A DNA stretch of 64,000 nt, taken from the NCBI RefSeq assembly GCF_026965555.1, contig NZ_CP114040.1:3658001-3722000 (forward strand). The letters are read 5' to 3'. Positions 51,995 to 58,982 of this stretch are shown here, piece after piece (positions within the stretch are counted from its first letter, which is position 1; every line of letters starts with the position of its first letter). Source of the stretch: Nannocystis punicea (lineage in GTDB: Bacteria > Myxococcota_A > Polyangia > Nannocystales > Nannocystaceae). The translations under genes and the position numbers were made by a program. The notes under the pieces are model-generated. The model was given only the letters and a program-made list of their open reading frames with translations. It was not told the DNA's origin and did no database searches.

Positions 51995-52052
51995 TCGGGA
52001 ATGTCCATGAGGACATGAGCAAGAGGCCATGTTCTCATGGACATGCCCTTTC
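51995..52052. repeat. Tandem 14-bp palindromic array 9
   Basis: AATG 52000, CATG 52014, 52028 and 52042, exactly 14 bp apart. Its sequence is nearly the same as array 10 (53452-53520), because both belong to a duplicated segment. Confidence 0.85.
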
Positions 52053-52175
52053 GAGCTGGTCGGGCGCGCCGGCGAGGCGGGAGGGATCGAGGGTGCCGGG
52101 GACATGGTCCCCGTCCTCGCCGCGCAGAGGGGCCGGATGCCAGCCCGAGAGCGGTCCGGGCGCGCGGGTCGGGCG
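52035..52175 (-). pseudogene. Internally deleted remnant of the RpoC-clamp-like gene
   Basis: 47 codons that match two separated parts of the 53492-55537 protein: 'APGPLSGWHPAPLRGEDGD' onwards (its residues ~295-328) joined in frame to the last residues 'LERACP' (its C-terminus LEWTCP). About 340 intervening residues and the entire N-terminus are missing. It begins directly after the stop of the neighbouring lipoprotein gene. Confidence 0.75.
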
Positions 52176-52964
52176 TCAGGGCGTCTTCGCCACCGCGACC
52201 TGGATGCACCCGTTGGCCTCGGATTTGACCAGCCCGACCGGGTTCTCCCAGCTCTGCGCCGACCACAGCGGCCCGCCCCCGTCGGGGAAGCCTTGCACGC
52301 TGACCGGCGCAGTGAACCGCGCCGTCGGCTCGCAGCCGGCGAGCTCCGCCAGCGGGGCCGGACCCCACAGCAGCGTACGCCCGTCGATCTGGGCGGCGTC
52401 GAGCACCTTGTATGCCACGCCGATCTGGATCGGGTGGCCCTCGGACATGTTGTACTCGAATTGATCGACCTCGCAGGGCACCAGCCCAGCAACGGGCTCG
52501 CTGCACAGCCGGCCCGCCCACTCCTGCAACACCGCCGTCCCCTCGGGCCCGTCCGCGTATTCGGGGTGCGTCGTGTAGAAGTCGTTCAGGCAGGGCTCTA
52601 GCTCGAGGGTGAGGTAGATCGTGGCCGTGCCTGCGAACGGGTCGCTCTCCTCGCTCTCGGCCTTCGCCAGCTCCACACAGATGAAGCCGAACTCGTCCGC
52701 CTCGGTGCCGGTGGTGCCGGTGGTGTCCGGCGTCGGGTCGGAGGTGTCGGGGCTGGTGTTCGAGGCGGTCGCGTCGGTCGACTCGGTCGACTCGGTCGGG
52801 TCGATGGCGTCGGTCGACTCGGTCGCGCCGGTCGAATCGGTCGCGTCGGCGGTCGACGAGCTCGAGGTGCTCGACGAGGTCGAAGAGCCGTCGTCGGTGT
52901 CGTTCTTGGCAGGGTCGCAGGCGGCAATCAGGGTCAAGGTAAGGCAACAAGTAAGTCGAAGCAT
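52176..52964 (-). CDS. Lipoprotein with Ser/Thr/Asp-rich linker
   Basis: 262 residues from ATG 52964. The signal peptide ends LIAACDP (lipobox). Residues ~25-85 are a Ser/Thr/Asp/Glu linker. The C-terminal domain has 'IYLTLELEPCLNDFYTTHPEY' and six Cys. No known family. It sits between the two halves of the duplicated segment, so it was inserted into or retained within it. Confidence 0.65.
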   Translation of the reverse strand: MLRLTCCLTLTLIAACDPAKNDTDDGSSTSSSTSSSSTADATDSTGATESTDAIDPTESTESTDATASNTSPDTSDPTPDTTGTTGTEADEFGFICVELAKAESEESDPFAGTATIYLTLELEPCLNDFYTTHPEYADGPEGTAVLQEWAGRLCSEPVAGLVPCEVDQFEYNMSEGHPIQIGVAYKVLDAAQIDGRTLLWGPAPLAELAGCEPTARFTAPVSVQGFPDGGGPLWSAQSWENPVGLVKSEANGCIQVAVAKTP

Positions 52965-53317
52965 GAAGTGTGGAGAATGATCGATCGCAGCCCCGCGGGC
53001 AAGTCGACGAGAATCCGCGAATTCGCCGCGTCGTCGGCGCGCGGGTTTCGCATGGAGGGGGCACCCTGGCGCGGACCCGATCGCCGTCGCGCCGCGAGCT
53101 GCAGGTGTGGTCGCACTTCCGACAGACGGTGACGTCGACGGCAAACACGCGGGCGAGGAGGCTGACCGGTGCCGGCGGATGCGAGCGCTGCGGTCTCGTC
53201 GAAGCTCGACAAGCGTGAGACCTGCTGTCACTTCCTGCGGAGGGACACCCGCGATCGACAGGACGATCGATGCTCCGGGCCGCCGAGGCTACCGTCGACG
53301 GCCGCGACGACCGGTGC
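52965..53317. other. Intergenic region upstream of a lipoprotein
   Basis: About 350 bp containing the probable promoter region of the minus-strand lipoprotein gene. No gene is recognised. Sequence identity to the upstream propeller gene begins only near 53318. Confidence 0.35.
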
Positions 53318-53429
53318 CATCAACCCGGGGTCCCAGGTCCACCTGGCCGCGCCCGGGTCGCCCCTGCGGGTGACGGACCCGGCGCATCAACCGGGGGACT
53401 TGCGGCCGCTGCCACCGCGCGACGGGTGA
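53318..53429 (+). pseudogene. 3' remnant of a copy of the propeller lipoprotein
   Basis: Encodes 'INPGSQVHLAAPG' through 'VTDPAHQPGDLRPLPPRDG' and stop (53427-53429), against 'LNPGFQVDLAAPG' through 'VTDPAHQPRDLRVLPPSDG' in the intact gene. The 5' 550 codons are absent. Confidence 0.8.
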
Positions 53430-53451
53430 CGGCCGCGGGCGCGGATGCAGC

Positions 53452-53520
53452 TCGGGAATGTCCATGAGGACATGAGCAAAAGGGCATGTCGTCATGGGCA
53501 TGTCCATTCGAGCATGTACG
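53452..53520. repeat. Tandem 14-bp palindromic array 10
   Basis: AATG 53457, CATG 53471, 53485, 53499 and 53513: five units exactly 14 bp apart. The last two overlap the 3' end of the RpoC-like gene. Confidence 0.85.
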
Positions 53521-55537
53521 GGATCGAAGGCGGCGCGGGCTCGGCGCGGAGGGCGGCGACCTGCTCGGCCTCGAGGCCGAGCGCTTGGAGGTGCTCGTCG
53601 GGCTGGGCGAGGGCCGCGGCGAGGGTGCCGTGGTGGGCGAGGACGAGGTCGGCGAGCTCGCGGGGGAGCGACTCGGGCAGCGCCAGGGCGGGCGCGAGCG
53701 GGCGCAGGTCGAGCCGGGCGAGCAGCAGGCCGCGCTCGACGTCGACGACGTGGAGGGCGTCGCGGTTGACGAGGAGCAGGCGATCGCCGGTCGGGTCGAA
53801 GGCGGCGCACTCGATCGCCGCCGCGGTGAACTCGAGCGCGACCCGGCCCTCGCGGCGCAGGCGGCCGTCGGGCAGCAGGGTCCGCCACTCGCCGCGCGGA
53901 CGGGCGATGGCGATGCCGGAGCCGACCTGGTCCTCGATCTCGTCGTAACCGTCGCGTTCGGGGCCGGTGAGGGCGACGGTCGGGACGTCGGCGCCGGCGG
54001 GCTCGCGCATGTGGCTGAGCATCAGGACCGCGACGCCGCGCTCGGTGTCGAGGATCGCGCCGTCGTCCGGGGCGGACGACATCCAGATGTAGCGGTGGTC
54101 GGGGCTGCGGGTCCACTCGTCGGCGCGGTCGCCCGAGCAGTCCTCGGCGCCGGGCGCCCCCCGCTGGCCGCGCCAGTCGGTCAGCCAGGCGTCCTCGGGC
54201 TCGTCCTTCTCGACGAAGATCGCCGGCATGTCCTCGGGGTAATGTCCTTCGAGCCATGTCCAGGAGTTCAGGTCGAGGGCGTACAGGCCGCGCAGCACGG
54301 TCGGGTCCTCGAGGTCGAGCTGGCGGCCGTACTTGGCGCCGAACAGGGCCCAGTCGCCGCGGGCGCCGAGCAGCCTGGCCTCGGTCGCGGGTATGGTCCA
54401 CAGGACATGTCCCGTGGGCCAGTGGACGAGCAGCATCAGGTAGCCGAGCTGGACCAGGGCGCGGTCGCCCTCGGCGAGGACGCAGGCGCGGGGGACCTCC
54501 GGGCGGTGCGGGGCGCGGTGATGGACGTAGCGGTCGTGGGCGTCGCCCACTGCGGGCGCGCCGGCGAGGCGGAAGGGGTAGAGGGTACCGGGGACGTGGT
54601 CCTCGTCCTCGCCGCGCAGGGGGGCAGGATGCCAGCCGGAGAGCGGTTCGGGGGCGCGGGCGGGGTCGCCGGGCGGGCGCGCGAGCAGGTCGCGCATGGC
54701 CTCGAAGGCCTGCTGGGCGGCGGCGCAGTCGCGGTCGAGGAGGAGCTTCGGCGCCCCGAGCTCGAGCAGGCGGACGCCGCGGAGGGCCCGGGCGGTGAAG
54801 GCCATGATCGCCTCGTTGTCGCGGCCGACCCGCTCCGACCACAGCGCGCGGAACCATCGATCCTCGTCGAGGTACGGCTCGTGGTACAGCGGGCGCTCGC
54901 CCGGCGGCGGCACGGGCACGCTGGTGAGCACGAGGGCCGCGGCGGACAGGCCGGCGGCGGCGAGCTCGGGGTCGACGACTGCGGCGAGGCGCCGGCGCAC
55001 TGCGGCCACACCTGTCTCGTAGGACAGCTCGTCGTTCCAGTCGACGTCGGGGTCGTCCTGCGGGGCGAGTCGGCCGTCGGCGAGGACGATGACGGACTCG
55101 AAGAGGAGGACCGCGCGGAGCTCTTCCGGCGAGAGGCCGAGCAGGGCGGCGATCCGCGGCGCCAGGGCGGGGTGGACGATGCCGAAGGGGACGTCGACGT
55201 GGGCGACCCGCTGCTCGCGCAGCGGTTCGTCGGTGCAGAGGACGTGGCAGCGCTCGCAGGTCTCGCCACGGTGCTCCGCGCCGACGAGCCGGCAGCAGCG
55301 GCAGCGCAGCGACTCCAGCGGGCCGAACAGGCGCTGGCACCATGCGCCGCCGTCGACCGGGCGGCGGAGCTCGAGCATCGCCGCGCTCGTGAGCGCGCCG
55401 CTCGAGCGCGCGCGCAGCTCGGCCGCGGCGCGCAGGAGCTCGACGGGGCCGGTCGCGGGGGCAGGGGCGAAGAAGGTGTCGAGCAGGGCGCGCAGGTCGG
55501 GCGGGGCCGGCATGCCGCGGAGGATACGCAGATGCAT
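53492..55537 (-). CDS. RNA polymerase beta'-clamp-like N-terminal domain fused to a propeller-like region
   Basis: 681 residues; Met9 (55513) is an alternative start. Residues ~48-285 follow bacterial RpoC in order: 'GGAWCQRLFGP' (RpoC GLFC.RIFGP); a zinc ribbon C79-x-C81-x12-C94-xx-C97 with the same spacing as RpoC and the same 'HRG..CE.C' context; 'LREQRVAHVDVP' (RRERMGHIELA); 'PRIAALLGLSPEELRAVLLFES'; 'LTSVPVPPPGERPL' (LTVLPVLPPDLRPL); 'RDNEAI...RLLELGAPKLLL' (NRNNRLKRLLDLAAPDIIV). The catalytic NADFDGD region is absent. Residues ~330-650 have propeller-like blades. It cannot be a polymerase; it may bind RNAP, sigma or DNA. Three-unit and two-unit palindrome arrays lie inside the gene. Confidence 0.75.
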   Translation of the reverse strand: MHLRILRGMPAPPDLRALLDTFFAPAPATGPVELLRAAAELRARSSGALTSAAMLELRRPVDGGAWCQRLFGPLESLRCRCCRLVGAEHRGETCERCHVLCTDEPLREQRVAHVDVPFGIVHPALAPRIAALLGLSPEELRAVLLFESVIVLADGRLAPQDDPDVDWNDELSYETGVAAVRRRLAAVVDPELAAAGLSAAALVLTSVPVPPPGERPLYHEPYLDEDRWFRALWSERVGRDNEAIMAFTARALRGVRLLELGAPKLLLDRDCAAAQQAFEAMRDLLARPPGDPARAPEPLSGWHPAPLRGEDEDHVPGTLYPFRLAGAPAVGDAHDRYVHHRAPHRPEVPRACVLAEGDRALVQLGYLMLLVHWPTGHVLWTIPATEARLLGARGDWALFGAKYGRQLDLEDPTVLRGLYALDLNSWTWLEGHYPEDMPAIFVEKDEPEDAWLTDWRGQRGAPGAEDCSGDRADEWTRSPDHRYIWMSSAPDDGAILDTERGVAVLMLSHMREPAGADVPTVALTGPERDGYDEIEDQVGSGIAIARPRGEWRTLLPDGRLRREGRVALEFTAAAIECAAFDPTGDRLLLVNRDALHVVDVERGLLLARLDLRPLAPALALPESLPRELADLVLAHHGTLAAALAQPDEHLQALGLEAEQVAALRAEPAPPSIPYMLEWTCP
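54222..54260. repeat. Tandem 14-bp palindromic units within the RpoC-like gene
   Basis: CATG 54227, AATG 54241, CATG 54255, exactly 14 bp apart within coding sequence; a further pair (TATG 54392, CATG 54406) lies 150 bp upstream in the same gene. Confidence 0.7.
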
Positions 55538-55569
55538 GCGGCGGTGAAAGCAGGCATCCTCGGCGCGTC

Positions 55570-55875
55570 ATGGGCTGGGCCCGTTATCACATCGAGAAGC
55601 TGCGCGCAGGCACGACTGTCAAGTTCCGACCCCACGGGAACTCGATGACGCCGCGGATCAAGTCGGGTCAGCTGTGCACCGTCGAGCCGATCGAGCTGGA
55701 CAAGCTCGAGGTCGGCGACGTCGTGCTGTGCACGATCCGCGGGGACGACTACCTTCACATCGTCAAGGCGATCGCCGACGACGGGCGCTACCAGATCGGC
55801 AACAACCACGGGAAGATCAACGGCTGGATCGGCGGGCACGCGATCTTCGGGCGATTGATCGGCGTCGAGCCGTGA
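55570..55875 (+). CDS. S24/S26-type peptidase-like protein
   Basis: 101 residues from ATG 55570. 'FRPHGNSMTPRIKSGQLCTVEP' carries the nucleophile Ser of 'GxSM.P.I..G' found in LexA/signal-peptidase-I-like enzymes, and 'DDYLHIVKAIADDGRYQIG' supplies a Lys in the expected general-base position. It lacks a DNA-binding domain and membrane helix, so it is a stand-alone S24-like domain of unknown target. It is divergent from the RpoC-like gene with 32 bp between starts and close to the next lipoprotein gene. Confidence 0.7.
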   Translation: MGWARYHIEKLRAGTTVKFRPHGNSMTPRIKSGQLCTVEPIELDKLEVGDVVLCTIRGDDYLHIVKAIADDGRYQIGNNHGKINGWIGGHAIFGRLIGVEP

Positions 55876-55893
55876 CGGTCGTATCCTGAGAGC

Positions 55894-56343
55894 ATGCTCC
55901 GCTGGCCCTCGTCCCGTCGTCTCCATGTGCTCGCCTTCGCCCTGGTCGCCGCGTGCGGTTCCGGGCCTGACACCACGAGCGCCACGACGGGGTCGAGTTC
56001 GACCGCCACGAGCACGACGACCGGGAGCAGCACCGACGAATCGACCGCCGCGAGCACGACGACCGGGAGCACGACGGCCGCGCCGACCAGCACGACCGGC
56101 ACGGCGACGACCGGCAGCGGCAACCCGTGCGGCTGCGCCGACGACGAGGTGTGCGTGCAGCTCTTCGACGGGCTGTGCTCGAACTACGCGACCTCGTGCG
56201 AGCCCAACCCGAACGGGTGCGTCGCCGGCTATCCGTGCGCGGAGGCCTGCCAGCCGCTGTGCGGGGGCAACACTCCCGACGCGTGCAACGGCGGCGACTG
56301 CCCGGACGAGGTCGACGGGGCGGTGCACTGCTTCGGGATCTGA
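55894..56343 (+). CDS. Cys-rich lipoprotein with Ser/Thr linker
   Basis: 149 residues from ATG 55894, 18 bp after the peptidase-like gene. The signal peptide ends LVAACGS. A Ser/Thr/Ala linker (residues ~25-75) precedes a ~70-residue Cys-rich domain with about ten Cys ('CGCADDEVCVQLFDGLC'), similar to small disulfide-rich surface modules. The ligand is unknown. Confidence 0.65.
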   Translation: MLRWPSSRRLHVLAFALVAACGSGPDTTSATTGSSSTATSTTTGSSTDESTAASTTTGSTTAAPTSTTGTATTGSGNPCGCADDEVCVQLFDGLCSNYATSCEPNPNGCVAGYPCAEACQPLCGGNTPDACNGGDCPDEVDGAVHCFGI

Positions 56344-56360
56344 GGCCCGTCGATGGCTTC

Positions 56361-56418
56361 AAGGACATGTTTGAAGGGGCATGTCCGGATACACATGCCC
56401 ATGGGGACATGTCCAGTG
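56361..56418. repeat. Tandem 14-bp palindromic array 11
   Basis: CATG at 56366, 56380, 56394 and 56408, exactly 14 bp apart, in the convergent junction between stops at 56343 and 56426. Confidence 0.85.
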
Positions 56419-56425
56419 ATTCTCG

Positions 56426-57226
56426 TCACTCGCCGGTGAAGCGGGGCGGGCGGCGCTCGAGCATGGCGGCGACGGCCTCGCGGTGGTCGGCGGTGTTCTG
56501 GGCGACGCCTTGATAGGTGGCGGCGAGCTCGAGGGCGGCGTCGAGGCCGACGTCGAGGCTGCGGTAGGCGGCGCGCTTGGTCAGGCGGAGGGCGACGGGG
56601 GGCAGGGCGGCGAGCTCGGAGGCGAGGGCGCGGGCGGCGGGGAGCAGCTCGTCGGGCTCGACGACGCGGTGGACGAGGCCGAGCCGCAGGGCCTCGTCGC
56701 AGTCGATGACGCGGGCGGTGAGCATGAGCTCGAGCGCGCGCGAGAAGCCGATCGCGCGGGCCAGGAAGTAGGCGCCGCCGTCGCCGGGGACGAGGCCGAC
56801 CTTGACGAAGGTCGAGCCGAACTGGGCCCCGCGGGCGGCCAGCCGGAGGTCGCACATGCACGCGAGGTCGAGGCCGGCGCCGATCGCAGGGCCGTTGAGG
56901 GCGGCCACGATCGGCTTGTCCGCCAGCGCCAGGCGCCGGGAGATCCGCTGGATCCCGTCGATGTAGCGGCGGCGCAGCTCGGCCGCCCCGCCGGCGAACA
57001 TGCCCTCCTTGTTCAGCATCCGCTTGAGGTCGCCGCCGGCGGAGAAGGCCGGGCCGGCGCCCGTGAGGATCACGCAGCGCACCGCGTCGTCGCGCTCGGC
57101 GAGGTCGATCGCGTGCACGAGGCTCTCGACCATCGCCTCGCTGTAGGCGTTGCGCGCGGCCGGGCGATCGAGGGTGACGAGGGCGATGGCACCCTCGAGT
57201 TCGTAGCGGACGTCGGTGAGCTCCAT
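56426..57226 (-). CDS. Enoyl-CoA hydratase/isomerase
   Basis: 266 residues from ATG 57226. 'VTLDRPAARNAYSEAM', 'TGAGPAFSAGGDLKRM' and 'LNGPAIGAGLDLACMCDLRL' define the crotonase fold with its oxyanion hole. The Glu positions of active hydratases are not clearly retained ('FVKVGLVPGDGGAYFLAR' has Asp/Gly), which is typical of enoyl-CoA isomerase or uncharacterised relatives. It probably acts on an acyl-CoA. Confidence 0.85.
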   Translation of the reverse strand: MELTDVRYELEGAIALVTLDRPAARNAYSEAMVESLVHAIDLAERDDAVRCVILTGAGPAFSAGGDLKRMLNKEGMFAGGAAELRRRYIDGIQRISRRLALADKPIVAALNGPAIGAGLDLACMCDLRLAARGAQFGSTFVKVGLVPGDGGAYFLARAIGFSRALELMLTARVIDCDEALRLGLVHRVVEPDELLPAARALASELAALPPVALRLTKRAAYRSLDVGLDAALELAATYQGVAQNTADHREAVAAMLERRPPRFTGE

Positions 57227-57297
57227 GCGCGGCAGGGTAGCGCGAGCGGGGGCGCCCGCCGGTGTGACGCGGGCGGCGATCTGTCACACTGGCCGGC

Positions 57298-57669
57298 GTG
57301 TCGGCGACGAAGCGGGTGCTGTCGATCGTGCTGGCGGCGGTGATGCTGGCGGCCGGGGTGGGTCACTTCGTGATCCCGGACCGGTTCATGGCGATCATGC
57401 CGCCGTACCTGCCGTGGCATTACGAGCTGGTGCTGCTCACGGGGGCGCTGGAGATCGCCGGCGGGCTCGGGCTGTCGATCCCGCGCACGCGCAAGGTCGC
57501 GGCCTGGGGGGTGTTCGCGCTGCTGCTGGCGATGTGGCCGGCCAACATCCACCACGCGATGGCCGGGGTGCAGGTCGAGGGCCTGCCGGCGTCGCCGACG
57601 GCCCTGTGGGTGCGCGTGCCGCTGCAGCTGGTGCTGCTGGCGTGGGCGTGGTGGCTGACGCGCGATTGA
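57298..57669 (+). CDS. DoxX-like membrane protein
   Basis: 123 residues from GTG 57298. Four hydrophobic helices; 'VLAAVMLAAGVGHFVIPDRFMAIMPPYLPW' and 'LTGALEIAGGLGLSIPRTRKVAAWGV' match the small DoxX/DUF417-like family. Its function is unclear, with some relatives linked to thiol or quinone metabolism. It is divergent from the enoyl-CoA hydratase gene with ~70 bp between starts. Confidence 0.75.
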   Translation: MSATKRVLSIVLAAVMLAAGVGHFVIPDRFMAIMPPYLPWHYELVLLTGALEIAGGLGLSIPRTRKVAAWGVFALLLAMWPANIHHAMAGVQVEGLPASPTALWVRVPLQLVLLAWAWWLTRD

Positions 57670-57745
57670 TCGGCCGCGCGTCGAGGCGGGGTGCGAGGAT
57701 TGGTGCGCGCCGGGAATGTGAGGAGCGCCGCCGGACGCGAGCGAA

Positions 57746-58873
57746 TCAATACACCCCGGGGAACATGCGGAAGCGGGCGACGCGGCAGTACTCGTCCCAG
57801 ACCGGGCCGTACTTGGCGGCGCAGCGCTGCTCGTCGCGCCAGGCGCGGTGGACGAGGAGGCACAGCAGCCAGATCGGGACCAGGAACGGGACGATACTGG
57901 CGCAGCCGGCGGTGGCGGCGATGGCGAAGTAGACCATGAGCTCGCCGGTGTAGTTGATCTTGCGGCCGAAGCCCCACCAGCCGGACACGAGCAGGCGGCC
58001 GCCGACGAGGCGCGGGCGCTCGCCCCAGATCGGCGCCGACGGGTCGAGCTTGAAGGTGTGCTTCTGCTTGTTGGCGCCGCGGAAGATCCACAGGCCGAGC
58101 GCGTACACGCCGGCGATCGCGGCGAGCACGGGCCAGGAAGCGGGCTCGGTCTGGTCGAGCAGGACCCATCCCGCGGCGCAGTAGAAGAACGGGACCAGCA
58201 CGAGGTCGCCCCACACGAGCATGAAGCCGAACTTCTCGGCGATGATGTCCCACATCGACAGGACGCCGGCCTCGGCGCGGAAGTGGGTGAACAGGTAGAG
58301 CCACCAGAACGCGGCCCAGAGGGCCATCTGCGGGGTGAGGGTGCCGTGCAGCTCGACCTGGGCGACGGCGAAGGCGGCGACGAGGAGGCCGAGGCCGATC
58401 AGCGACGGTTGATAGGCGAAGGTCTTGAGGTCGACGCCGCGCCAGGTGGGGTTGAGCTCGACGCCCATCCACAGGTCGTGGACGAGGCCGCGGCCGGCGC
58501 TGGCCTCCGGCCCGCCACGCTGCATGCCGCCGACGTAGAGGACGAGGGTCCACGCGGCCGAGAACAAATTGGCGCCGATGAAGAGCGGCCAGAACCACGC
58601 GGTGACGATCGGCGCGATCGAGGCCCCGCACAGCAGTGTGGCCCCGATCACGATCATGTGCGTGAGGACGAACAGACCCAGGCCGTTGAGGACGTAGTGT
58701 TTGCGGCGGCCGTCGGGCTGGGGAAAGCCCTGAACGAGCGCGCCCGGGAGCACGCGCGCGGCCGTCAGCAGGGCCAGGAAGAACGCGGCGTAGGCGGCCG
58801 TGGCCCACGCGACGCGGCCTACCGTGACGTCACCGAGCGCCGCGACGGCGGCGTCCATCGCTGTCGAAAGCAT
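57746..58873 (-). CDS. Sterol C-14 reductase (ERG24/ERG4 family)
   Basis: 375 residues from ATG 58873. About nine membrane helices. Family signatures: 'GVELNPTWRGVDLKTFAYQPSLIG' around 137-160 (eukaryotic GRELNPR..DLK.F), 'GFMLVWGDLVLVPFFY' (217-231), 'FRGANKQKHTFK' (264-275) and 'SGWWGFGRKINYTGE' (297-311, NADPH/sterol-binding). These identify the ERG4/ERG24 group of NADPH sterol reductases; delta-14 is favoured because CYP51 is adjacent, delta-7 or delta-24 reductase relatives cannot be excluded. It is divergent from the CYP51 gene, 109 bp between starts, likely sharing a control region. Confidence 0.88.
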   Translation of the reverse strand: MLSTAMDAAVAALGDVTVGRVAWATAAYAAFFLALLTAARVLPGALVQGFPQPDGRRKHYVLNGLGLFVLTHMIVIGATLLCGASIAPIVTAWFWPLFIGANLFSAAWTLVLYVGGMQRGGPEASAGRGLVHDLWMGVELNPTWRGVDLKTFAYQPSLIGLGLLVAAFAVAQVELHGTLTPQMALWAAFWWLYLFTHFRAEAGVLSMWDIIAEKFGFMLVWGDLVLVPFFYCAAGWVLLDQTEPASWPVLAAIAGVYALGLWIFRGANKQKHTFKLDPSAPIWGERPRLVGGRLLVSGWWGFGRKINYTGELMVYFAIAATAGCASIVPFLVPIWLLCLLVHRAWRDEQRCAAKYGPVWDEYCRVARFRMFPGVY

Positions 58874-58982
58874 GGGCGATCTGTACCCGAGGACCGCCTG
58901 CGTCCGCGGCGAAGACGCGTGAAGTTCTCTCACAGGCGGCGTGCGGGCGCGGGCGCGGGGGCTTGCGGTAGCTTGCCCCTCG

